Source: Cymodocea nodosa (Eukaryota > Streptophyta > Magnoliopsida > Alismatales > Cymodoceaceae). Taken from it: DNA of 64,000 bases. The notes beneath the pieces are model-generated. The model had not been told where the DNA came from. It searched no databases and was given only the letters and a program-made list of their open reading frames with translations. Positions within the stretch are counted from its first letter, which is position 1, and every line of letters begins with the position of its first letter. Location: assembly GCA_036874045.1 (NCBI GenBank), contig CM072341.1, positions 446,501-510,500 on the forward strand, in the 5' to 3' direction. Below are positions 24,001 through 34,600 of this stretch, in pieces. The position numbers and the translations under genes were made by a program.

Positions 24001-26383
24001 TGGCACCACAATTGCATGAAGGGATTGGTTCATATAGCAATAGCCCATCCTATAATATCTTGGTTTTAGTGAAATATGTTATAACAGAGGCTTGATCTTG
24101 AGTAAGATTAGCTAATGATTTGTGGATTTGGTGAATTCTAGGTGTGTTGCTTTGGAAAAATCTCTTCCTCAAGTCATCTCAAATATCTTTGGCTACATCA
24201 ATGTAACCTATACTGTTAGCAATCTTTGGTCCTTGGGAGTTAGCTAGCTAGGAAATAATCGTATGATTACAGTGCTCCCATTGATAGTGACATTTAGGAT
24301 CAGTATCAAGAGATGATTGAGGAATTGATTCATCTATGGATCTATATTTATTTTTAGAGTTTAGTGCCTTTTGCATCGACCTATTGCATATCAAGTAGTT
24401 GCCTCCATTTAAACATTTTGTTACCAGATGATTATTAGGATTGTTTGAACTAGTCATTAGATAAGGATCATCCTTAACAGTATTGAAAGCAATCGAGAGT
24501 TTGTTTTTATCCATATAGGTAAGGAAATAGAAACAATGTAAAATAACAAAGATCTGAGTAGATCAGAGAGAAGATCTATAAATCTAACAAAAAAATGGTA
24601 GATCCACGAAAAAAATATAGATTTAAAAAGATCTAAAAAGATATGTGTGATATGTGCACTAAATTTTCATGTATTAGCTAATGTGCAAGAAATGCACAAG
24701 AAGAATGAACTATCTCCCAATCAAGAAATCGGGACAAAGAAAACATAGAGGAATCATCAGAACAAAGCTTGAATGTGTGGAAGATGAATCACCTACTCTG
24801 ATACCATGTGGAAACGTGACTCCAACTCCAACAGTTGAGGAATGAATTAGCAATTGTGGGAGAAGAACGTTAGTGGAAAATTTTACCCCTCAATCTATTC
24901 ATCAAGTGGGGTTCCCGCAAAAGGTAAAAACATTTATATTCAATTGCAGTGGATCTGATAAACGGGTGGATTTGAACCCAATAACATTTTAAATAATTGT
25001 ACAAAATTTACAACATAATATGTATAGTGTAAATTGGGTTGGGTCCAATCGTCTTGATCTAACTTGACACAAATTGACTGTACTGTCGACTAGTCCAACA
25101 AAGTTGGATGGGTCATGTCAGGTTATTGTCTACTGGATTTGGGTTGTACTTAAGCCATCCCAACCAATGTTTGACATGACCTGACTTAACATGAACAATA
25201 CCTAGGCTAGAAAAAAAGTGGGTTGTGCCAAACCAACACAACTCATTGACATGTATAGCTTATTTGAGGGGCTGTTCCATGGGCATGGGATGAAGGATAG
25301 CCAACTTGATATGGTAGTTCACTGTTCTTGTCGTAACCATTCTAGAAGCATTAATGAATAATAATACTATGATTTTATAAAAGTATTTCTTGTGTATCTT
25401 GCAGTGCTTGTCAAGTATATAAAATTGAAAATAAATTGAATTCTAAGAAAGGAAACTATCAGAAAGAATTTGGACTTTGTGAATTTTATGTGAAAATTCA
25501 AATCATAACGAAACAAGTAGGTAAAACAATACCAAAAGAACCATGCAGTTCTTATCTCTTTGCCCTATCCACTCGAGCATTATGCATGAAAGATATTCAC
25601 ATTAGTATATTATAAATGTCTTTTCTTGTCTACCTGGACAGTGGTACATAAATTGGAAAAAGGAAATTCTAGAAGCGAAAATTTTTCATAAAGAATTTAA
25701 ATTTTGAGATGTTTGAGAAATTTAAATCAAAATGAACTAAGTAATTAATTAATTAGAAAGAGGATTGTATGCTTTTTATTGATTGTCTTCAAGCTTCAAG
25801 TCACCGATTTCTTGTCCGAAAATCAATTCCATAATAATTATTATATATAAATTGAATACAATGTATGCACGTGGTGTCAAACTTGATGGGTTTGTCTATC
25901 ATTGCAGGATTATGGGATTGATTTTGATGATCAGAGTCATCCAGTGAAGGCATTTGAATGCCGCTGCAGAAGCCGATATTGCAGAAATGTGAAGAAACAA
26001 TTCAGTAAGTAAAATAATCATTTAATGATATTAATCTCTTTATTTGTCAATTAAAATCACTGGAACATACGTCCTATATATCCACTTGCCCATCATCTTC
26101 GCCAAATTTACTGGAATTAATCAAACCAAATTTTGATTTGGTAGCTTGCAGTGAAGGCTGGAGTGGATATGAAAATTTAGTGAACCAAGTTTAAGCTAGC
26201 TTAGAGAGTTTGGCGTTGAGAGTAGCAAGGAGAATAACTACTAATATTATTTTGGCTGGCTTAATCATTAATAAAAGTTCATTGGAAGTTTAACTGCAGG
26301 AAGATATGTACATGGTGTTTTCATCTTTATTGTTGATCATTTCTATCGCAGGAAAAAGACCTCGTGCATCAGCGCTAACGTGA
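15070..26383 (+). CDS. SUVR-type histone H3 lysine methyltransferase (WIYLD, pre-SET, SET, post-SET)
   Basis: Nine coding exons are supported: 15070-15258, 15351-15395, 15504-15933, 16887-17950, 18528-18793, 21226-21292, 21368-21418, 25908-26004 and 26352-26383, giving about 746 residues. Residues 1-75 form the WIYLD domain of the SUVR1/2/4 group. A central block near SFDNMSSDISFLDMQSIFRE and ILDPNF-like IIDPNFSLMNLM is typical of the group. The pre-SET domain starts near residue 466 (CCSNCFGDC ... CGCNKQCGNR). The SET domain has GWGLRTLDELPSG, RFINHRCFDSN and LTWDYGIDFDD. The post-SET domain has the zinc-binding CRCRSRYC. All catalytic motifs look intact, so it should be an active nuclear chromatin enzyme. 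The exon 3 donor (C|GTCACC) is weak and was chosen because it restores frame; an extra small exon in 15934-16886 is possible. Three introns contain transposons. Which of SUVR1, 2 or 4 it matches is not decided. Confidence 0.9.
18088..18235 (+). mobile_element. Diverged Au-type SINE in a SUVR intron
   Basis: The segment begins GACGAGCCTTGATATAATGG, closely matching the tRNA-related head of the plant Au SINE (known form GACGAGCCTTGGCGCAA...). It continues with a box B-like AAGTTTAAATCCTAGG, then 'gagtacaatcagatcc', 'ccttcccagaccctcatta' and 'gggagttttgtgc', all in the order expected for Au. It is in the same orientation as the host gene. Several CpG-type differences from the known form suggest an old copy. 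The identification rests on my recollection of the family consensus. Confidence 0.75.
19045..20940 (-). mobile_element. 5'-truncated RTE-type LINE in a SUVR intron, antisense to the gene
   Basis: On the minus strand the stretch around 20040-20250 reads, with a few stops, MKL.ERVIEQILRY, then ENQFNFILGRSTTKVIHLLK and LHMIFIDLENAYNKVPK, which is the reverse transcriptase signature of plant RTE LINEs (GRSTxEAIxLL, FIDLExAYDKVPR). Upstream on that strand come YKLAKRDIKKIVSEAK words typical of the linker before the RT. The 3' end at 19049-19110 has the RTE tail (GGATTCATGTGGTTGACCCC, then ACATAAAGGGATTATG) followed by a short TTGTTTTG tail. The endonuclease region is missing. Stops and frameshifts show it is dead. 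It accounts for most of the 2.4-kb intron. Confidence 0.85.
22178..25258. mobile_element. Dimeric ~228-bp repeat split by a copia insertion
   Basis: Two related units lie head to tail: 22178-22403 (starting TAAATTGGGTTGGGCC) and 25030-25258 (starting TAAATTGGGTTGGGTCC). Both end in CATTGACATGTA, and the copia element sits between them. The whole is flanked by near-identical 13-15-base words, CTTATTTTAGAGGGG at 22163-22177 and CTTATTTGAGGGG at 25259-25271, which look like a target-site duplication of the older insertion. The units are rich in 'ttgggttggg' and 'ggcatgtc' words and have no open frame. I do not recognise the family. A compositionally similar stretch lies at about 37380-37575. Confidence 0.6.
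22404..25019 (-). mobile_element. Ty1/copia retrotransposon, internally deleted, antisense in a SUVR intron
   Basis: LTRs of about 210 bp lie at 22404-22618 and 24806-25019; both contain GTGGAAAATTTTACCCC and 'aattgcagtggatc'. ATGTA flanks the element (22399-22403 and 25020-25024). Just inside the right LTR, read on the minus strand, is TGGTATCAGAGTAGG, the primer-binding site for initiator tRNA-Met. On the minus strand come gag (24514-23780: GGNYLICNRSMQKALNSKNK, then KVMQFLLGLNDSFNTIRGQI), a TQEQYTQLMSLLSSSS motif (about 23414-23480), and a RNase H remnant (about 23030-22900: SWKSKKQKTEAKSSVKAENR). Protease, integrase and most of the reverse transcriptase are absent, so it is non-autonomous. 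The LTRs have diverged noticeably from each other, so it is not recent. Confidence 0.85.
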
Positions 26384-27839
26384 CAATTCATTGTGCGGTA
26401 TGGAACCTTCTTGTTATTTACAATTTTTCTTGGAACCTAATTGTTATTTAAATTTTAAATTTCTTTGTCTTCCGACGGTGTGCCCTCTTTTCTATGAAAC
26501 CAAGCCACTCACTGATAGGGTTTTTGTTTTCAAATTCCTGTAAATACAAGCGCTTAAAACGAGTCTCGACGCTTGCATCCTTTGCGTCATTCAGCAGCAA
26601 CTCTTGGTTATTTAGCATAATGTTTTTTGCTTAAATTTTTTTTTTCCTTCTCGTACTTGCTCGAGATGCAATCTTGCCGTTTATCCCGATTTTCTATTAA
26701 TCTTTATTTCTACTTATTTTATTTAGCGGCTTGGAATGCTCTTTGGACAATCATTTAGACTGCACGATGCTAGGTTTAATTGCGGTTTCTTCAAGATAAC
26801 TAGAAAAATTATCTGCGCTGGATGTTGAATTGTCAACTGTCTTCCTTTTTTCAACGAAAAGTACTATTCTTTTGAGTTATAATAGAGTTTTAACATATTT
26901 CCTTAGTTGTAATAGTTTCAATCATATTTCATTGAGTTATAATTGAGTTTAAATGTCTTTTATAGTCTGAAATAATTTTTAAACGTACTTTGAGTTATCA
27001 TAGGTCTTAGTCACCCTTCGTAAATTTTTTCAAAAAACTAATTTTTTCCCCATAACCGTAGCTTACAAAAAAAGACATTGTTAAGAAGATTGCGTAATCG
27101 AGTGAAGGGATTACATTCTTCCCAGAAAGATTATGAAACTCGAGATAGGCTTTCTGTTCAAATATCATCATAATTGATGTCTTCTTGTTCGTATGCTGCA
27201 AGACAGTTTCCTCGATTTGGTTTCACAAAAGAGCTATTCAAACAATCGCTACGGTTTCTATTTTGTTTGTATGCCATTCTGTACCATGCCATACGTACAT
27301 AAATAAGTATTCGCACTCAAATGAAACAGCTTGGAGGGACAGACGATAAATTGGGAAACTGGGATATCTAGTTCTACAGATTTTGTTACCTGTATTCCAT
27401 AGGTCTGTCAAGATTAGCAGTGCCAGTGCAGTAATTAACTGGCATATTGGCATGCAGGTAGATTGAGCTTCTACCATGTTCTTTATTCTGTTTTAGGCTA
27501 CAGGTAGGGCATCTCTTCGTATTTTCTTTGAGACGATGATGGTAAAATGAGGTTAGGAGAGGGTTTGTGGAGCAAGAAAGGTAAGAATTGAAAGTTCAAA
27601 GAGAAAATTAAGTTATTTTAAGTGTTTGTGTAGGAAAAAAAATAAAAATAAATTTTTACTTTATTCTGTATAAGTACCTGAATTTCCTTTTCTTTTTCTT
27701 CATTTCCTGAAAGCCATTTCTACCGGCCGCCATTACCTTGTGTTAGGGAGGTAATGCTTTGTATTTGATAATAATTTGGTGCATATGAAAAATAGGGCCT
27801 GCATTGGTGACTGATTGCAAATGATGTTTTCCATCAGGT
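26384..27839. other. Convergent 3' region between SUVR and the glutathionyl-hydroquinone reductase gene
   Basis: The ends of the two genes face each other. The first few hundred bases are the likely SUVR 3' UTR, and the last hundred or so the 3' UTR of the minus-strand gene. Around 26870-27010 a short phrase, 'TTGAGTTATAATaGAGTTTaAA', is repeated about three times at roughly 60-base spacing. No gene is seen. Confidence 0.5.
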
Positions 27840-30477
27840 TTAGACGGCCGATGTCATCACTTCCCTGCCATGAGGTTTGTTTAAGAATTCCGGCTCGCAA
27901 TCTGATGGCATAACAGGACGAATGCCTCCAGGATTTAGCGGGAATAAAGTCAGATAGTACCCATCCATGATAGCTTGAAAATTGCACGTTTCTGCAACCT
28001 TTGGAATCTGCACAAGAAAATAACAAAAGTGAGCAAACCCAATGGCCACTTAGTGTGCTGCGAAGGTAGACTACATGTCAACAGAATAAAGGCAGAATTG
28101 TCAGAACGCCAAATGCCTGAACATCAAAGTTTGGTCATAAAGTTTGTTTTCCAAGTGTCTGGAGCAGGGAATGGCAGAACTATCTCGTTACACTTTTTAG
28201 ATGCCAGAATTCATGGCCATGTAAGAACTTGAACGTGACAAGGAAGGCATTGAAGGTATGTGTTTTTTGAAAACCAAAATAAACTGTATTGACTCACAGT
28301 TGTATACTTTTTTAAATCAGAGAAGATTGCTGGCATTTTTCAGTCGGGTGATAAAAGTATCTTGTTTGTTCCTGATTCGACGGACACACAAAAATGATAA
28401 TTTTCGTACAGTCTGACCAGTAAGTCTCCACAATAATTCCTTTTTTTCTTGCGGGTTTACTTCATTGGCTCCAATTTACGTTCACACAGGTTCAAACTTA
28501 TGATTTTGCAAGAAGTAAGATCACTAAATAGTAAGTGATTTGGTCCATAAACCCTGTACGCGTACTATTTAGATACACAAAGTTGTATAGTCTCTATAAT
28601 AATTGTCACATAATCCTCAGAGGAATGGCTAAATTAAACGCTAGCAGATATTAAAAAAAACTAGGTATCTCTTTTTGTGGATCATGAGCATGAAGTAAGT
28701 GCTACAAAACAAAAATGCCTGAAGATAATAGTTTTGTTACCTGGTAAATATCTCGTGTGTAGGCATGAAGATTCGAATATTCTACCAGTTTCTTCCTTGT
28801 ACACTTGAACAGTACGTTGTACGCAAGATCAAAGCGAACCAGGGTAGTGAATAGACAAACATCAGCCAGTGTCAGTACGTCCCCACACAAGTAGCGGGAG
28901 GTAGCCAAATGAGCGTCAAGCATGTCTAATGTTCCAAATAGGTCGTCAACTGCAACGTTATATGCTTCCTGGCTCTGTGCAAATCCACACCTGCATAAAA
29001 CAGGTTTGCTTGACATTAATGGAGATGAAAATGGAGCTTTTCACTCCACCAAGACTCCGTGACCTGATCAACATTAGGATCATCTTAAAGATACTACAAA
29101 ACCACCATAACATAGAATAGTTTTGGGTAAGGGTTAGACACATTGCTGATGGCCCATCAGCATCGTGAAACAATTCGTAGAAGTTAGAAAAGTTTTTCAT
29201 CAATAAAAGTAGAAACGGACTTGAATTTTATATATGATAAATTTTTTCGTTTATTGTTAATTGATTTTGAGTTAGAATTTTAACATAATATCAGAATTAA
29301 TTCATATATTATAGACATTTTTATTATATAAATAAGTCATAAGTAAGCATGGAATATTAGAGAAGTCTTACATCAATAAAGCTAAGAAGAGAAGTAGACT
29401 TTATATACAATGAATCTTTTCATTGATTAATTTTAAGTTAAAATTTCAACCGTAGTAAATTATTCACAGTTCCAACACATCCCATCCGTACAAAAAAAAA
29501 ATCTTATGCACTACAAGATTAGATAAGTACAACAATAAGGACAAATTTCACTGTAGACTGCAGATTAGATTACCTGTAAACTCCATTGTTCACGTTGGGG
29601 TAAATGATCTGATTCCACTCTTCAATCTTCTTCTTCAGCTCCATCGGAGCTAAATCCATCGCTGATCCAGATTCAGGGGATCCCGAATTGAAGAACTCAA
29701 TTATCCCGTAACTCTCGTTGCACACCACTTCCCCTTTCTCCACGTCCCACAGCATCGGAACTGTGGACCTCCCATTATATCCCCCACGCCTCTTCCCATA
29801 CACTTCCTTCAGCGTCCGGCATCCATTCACTCGATCGGGACCCGGAGCCAAGACGCCGTCGTTGCCATCAATACCTGCAACCAGTTCGATTCTCGGAAAT
29901 CTCGCAACGAAGTCGTAATCGAGAACTCGGAACGGTAGCACAATCGTCATATCCAAAGGCCTATTGATTTTGAGTAAAGCATACGGACTTCAGTACCTGA
30001 GCCGGACGGGAACTCCCACGGGCCGTCTGTGCCGGGAGCGGCGATGGAGACGGAGACGGCCGCCTCGAGATTCTTGAGAGCGCGGACGATCAGTGTCCTG
30101 TGCGCCCACGGACAAGGAAGGCCGACGTAGAGGTGGAGCCGATGTTTGTTCTCCCCGCGGTAGGAGTCCGGGACGGTGGGGAAGGCGGAGGGAGGCCGCG
30201 AGTAGGACCCCGAACCGCCGGAAGGGGCGAGCTGGCGCATCATGAGGTGCCAGGTCGACGACCAGGCGAGGCGGGCGGCAGAGACGAGGGGTTGCGGGGG
30301 GAGTGCGCGGCCCCAGAGGAGACGGCCTACGGCGGCGAGGGGGTCCGACGGTGTGCTGGGGAGGGACCCGGACATCGACCTAGGACGGCGGTGACGTTTG
30401 TGCGTCACTGGTTTGGCTTTGAAGGAGCGTGGAGGAGGAAGAGGGAAGGCGACGAGGGCAGACGCGTACATGGTCAT
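27840..30477 (-). CDS. Glutathionyl-hydroquinone reductase (ECM4/YqjG-type, GST superfamily), probably plastid-targeted
   Basis: Four exons on the minus strand (30477-29997, 29874-29574, 28990-28741, 28007-27840) join in frame to give 399 residues. After a basic, Ser/Pro-rich leader that looks like a plastid transit peptide (residues 1-60) comes the thioredoxin-fold N-terminal domain with the catalytic Cys of [16 protein letters not shown] (Cys122). Next are [18 protein letters not shown] and [12 protein letters not shown], then the helical domain from [20 protein letters not shown] and [18 protein letters not shown] to [20 protein letters not shown]. These are hallmarks of the xi-class GSTs, which reduce glutathionylated hydroquinones with a catalytic cysteine. 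I chose the ATG at 30477; a second in-frame ATG lies two codons on. Exon 1 is GC-rich, unlike the other exons, as is common in monocot 5' exons. Confidence 0.93.
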
Positions 30478-31696
30478 TGACACAAACACCTTGCAGGCGG
30501 TTTTCACTAATAAGGAAGTAGAAAATTCGAATGCAGTTGCGAGTTGGAGATTCAAATTTATATTACTAATACGATAATATTTTTTTGCCATAATTAAAAT
30601 ATACTTTAAAGTATAGCACCTTCCAAACCGGTTACAAAGGAAAATTATTAATATAATTTCATGCCATGCACATTTTAATTACGTCAAATTATTATAATTT
30701 CATGATCAATTTTAAATGAAAAAAAATAGACATTCAAGTATTTCTGTCGTCAGTATTCAATTTCAACTTTGATTTCATAAATCTTTTTTTACGGTGAATT
30801 GTGCAACTTATTTTTGCTTGTACTCCTTACTCATACTTTGTGATACGAGTTAAAGTTTCTAAAAAATAGTTCAACAATTAAGGACGCCAGAATCTACGGC
30901 ATAAAAAAAGGATTTGATCACCAATATCAGTATCATTCAGCAGTACGAGTATCTATTTATATAAATATTTAATCTATGTATAATCGGATATTTGTTAAAA
31001 TTTCCATCTTAAATATTTATTGTCAGTCATTTTTATCATTTGAAAATCAGTCATTAAAATTTAACAAAAATTGATAGGTTTTGAGACCTTCATGACCATC
31101 GCTTGTAATCTAGACCGTTCATATCAGTTAACATTGTTTAATTAGATAACTCATAGGTTGGAATTTAAAGCAGAAAAATAATTTCGTTTATAAAAAAAGT
31201 TTAACGTTGTGTAAACATTCATAACTAAAAATATTGCAAGTATTCATCTCATAATTTAGATACATTAACTTTTAATCTATTAATTATAATTAAAATAAAT
31301 ATTTATACAAGAAAAAAAATTATTTTAAAATATTTTTATCATAGGTACCTACAATATTTTTTATTGTAGATGTTCAAACTTAAAGAGTCATGTGTATCAT
31401 AGATGATTTTTTTATTGAAAAAAACATATTTGTTTACATGAAGAAAAAGATACATGCATGACCTTATAATCCTTAGTGTTAATCACATTTAAAGTATTTA
31501 TGATATATTTTTCTCATTTATTTAGATATAATCTTTATTTTGATAAATTTTAAATTATAAAACCAATACCTAAGATTTACATTTTTTTTTTTACTTAAAA
31601 AGGTCACAAATTTTTTTTGGCGGGAAGGAAACCGAAAATTTTTAGGCTTCTCTCGGAAACTTCGAGATCTTTGCCGGTCGTGTCTCGGTTCCTGCC
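30478..31696. promoter_or_regulatory. Shared divergent promoter region
   Basis: The minus-strand reductase gene (ATG at 30477) and the plus-strand gene of unknown function (ATG at 31697) start back to back over 1.2 kb. The middle is AT-rich with no gene, and composition rises in GC only within about 80 bases of the plus-strand ATG. No specific motif is strong enough to assign. Confidence 0.5.
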
Positions 31697-34600
31697 ATGG
31701 CGTGGTCTCACCCGGACGTATCCCTGGAGGAACTCCTCCATCTCCTCAAGGGTTTCGTCGACATTCTTATTCTGGCGTCCGGCTACCAATCATCCGGTTC
31801 CCCCGCTTCCTGGGACACCGAAAACATCAAGAGGGCTGCGCAATGGGGAGCTTTCTTCGAACAGGTGACCTTCTTCTTCAATCCTCATCGTAGAGTCCTT
31901 TTTTTTTTTTTTCTCCTCGCCATTTGCTAGATCTGAGTCTTTTAACTCCGGCGTAGAGTCCGGGACGAGTGGTTTGGAAGGGTGACTATCTCGAGTTCTG
32001 AAGTTGAAAAATGGAACACGGACTAAAAGCTGTGTCAAAAAAAAAAAATGAAAACTTACCAAGCATTTGATGCGCAGTAACTTTAACATTTTCACCAAAT
32101 TCAAGTATCTCAGTTGTGGGGGGTTTTGTGGTTTGAGTTTCCATCACCAAGGTTCAAAGTAGGGTGCCAGCTACTAAACTACTTTTTCAACCCAAGAACT
32201 GTGAATCAATGTTATAAAGAAAAACGGAAAACAGGGATTCTACGGGTTGAAAATTTAAACTTTTGGAAAAAATTGGGTGTTTAATAATAATAATAATAAT
32301 ATATATATATCTAAAAATATACAAGCATCACAATCATCATGATAATTGAATGAGATAAATTATTATTCAATTGCATGTAATATAATTTCAAAAATATATT
32401 TTATTATGTGTAAATTGTCACTCAAGAACGTATGCTTAAATCAGAACATACATAAGTATATAAAATGTATAATTGAAGTTATAAGCAACACAAACAACTC
32501 AAAAGATGAAATCAGGAGATATAAAAAAAAATTCCATTTACACAATCTAAAAAGGAAAAGTGGTCATTTTTCTCAGATAAAGGGAAAACAGCTATTTGAA
32601 TGAAAATTGGCTGCATTTTTTCGAACCCCTTTTTTTCTGTTTGTCTAGAAAATTGAAATGGATTGGGATGAAAGATGTTTAAACAGCATTTAAATGACCA
32701 TTTTCCATTTTTTACAACAGTGCTGTGAATATTAAGTTTTTTCCCATTATTTGTTAATGGGATAAACTGTCAATCAGCAGGTACTTGAGTGCTCAAGTGA
32801 CTCAACTGATAACGGAGATTCCATGAAAGAGCTTGATGCAGTGCTTTCTGGGATATGTTCTGGTTCTCACTTCCCACAGGTACAATTCGCTCGTAAAAGA
32901 TGAAAACTATGGTAGAAAAAGAAAGAAAGAAATTTTCGTTTTTCTACAAGTATACATTTGATTGTCTTTCATATGTATGTTTACTAAATCACTTGGTTTT
33001 CTCTCTTCATCTCATTTTACAAAGGCAGGGCCTGAAAGATTTATCTTCAAGGACTTTGTCCAAGGCAAGAGAGTTTGTTCTGGAGCATTTGTTTCAGAGC
33101 CTTACTTTAGGAGGTGCACGTCTTAATGCTCTTTTGACGGCAATAATTGAGTTGGATGTTGATAGAATTGGGTGCATTGATCTATTCACTGAAAAATTAT
33201 TCCAGCAAACGAAACTGTTAAATTTGCATCCCAACAAAAGAGGTTTCATGATTAAACAAAGTGATGATGGGTATTCTAGCTTTGCCATTAAGGAGATTTT
33301 AAACAGGGAAGCGAATGTTTCATGTCTGTCTTCTACTGAGAACCTCATGGACACTCTTTTAGAGATCATTCAGGGAAATTACTCTCTTGAACCGAGGATT
33401 GACCTTGATGAAGGACTCCATCTGAATAATACTTCTCCTTTGTAAGAAAAATACTCTTATTTGAACTTTTTTTACTCAACAAACTGCTTGACACTGGCCA
33501 TAATTCTCTGTAGCAATACTGCTAGGAGACCTAAACTGTCAGAAGCTTAATCTTTGTAGAAATCATGTTTTGTAACAACTGGTTTAAATTTGTTTTCTAT
33601 TTTGTAAATTGGTTTTCTATGCTTTGATAGCTTGGTAGCTTGATGTTTTGGCATCAACATTCTCTTGAGATTTGATTCCCACATGTCACGTCACTTTAGA
33701 GCATATCTATAGAAATTGCTGAGGTATTGTAATAAAAAACAATGCATGTACAATATTTTCTATTGTGATCTGGTTAAGCTTTTAGGCTCTTTTTTTTTCT
33801 TATTACAGACATTCTATTTCTAACATGTATGGCAGCAAACCCAAGCAAAATCATTACCAAGATCAGAAAAAAATCACATGGTAGCAAACCTTTACATGAA
33901 ATGAAAAAGGCCTAGTGTCTGTCTGAACACTTATTTATCTGTTAATACTACAAGCAATACAGATCTGTTTTTGATTTTTTTTCTGGAAGCCCTAATAGAA
34001 TAGTAATGCAATATTAAGATGATTTGTATTCCAATAGGCTGCATTTTCTGGTTGTTTTGTACCAGTAAATAATTTAACTTCTCCAAACTAGCCTTAATCA
34101 TCATTGAAAATGCCATTCAATCATCGGGACATTCATGATGCCTTTGGGAAGTGTATATTGGAGGCACCTCTAGATCTGTCATTCATCTGTTTGCCATTAG
34201 TTCAAACCAAATTGATTTACCCAAACTGTGCAGTAGGCATTTCATTGAATATACTCATTTTTGCTTAAAACCTTGAGGAATTGTGTAAAGGATACCATCA
34301 TCTTCTTGTATAAAGGATACCATCACCTTCTTGTTGCCTCACCAATGATTGAATATAATATTGTGAAGATCGTGATGGATCAATGGTGACAGAATGAAGA
34401 AGGATAAGGAAATGAATGGGAATGGAAGAGAAGAATGTGGAAATGAATTGGAATTGAAAGAAAGAAATGGATCTCACGATTTGAGGTGCAGATCCTCGGC
34501 TCCCAACTTAGCAGGAGCCAGATGACATCCAAAACACAGCTGCCTTTTCCCACTACGGCTACTGTATTTATTTACATCCGCAATCCTAATTGGGTTTCAC

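Noticed and set aside
30100-30480. 126-codon frame opposite the reductase exon 1
   Set aside because: It is a shadow of the GC-rich coding exon on the other strand; only the minus-strand frame has family motifs.
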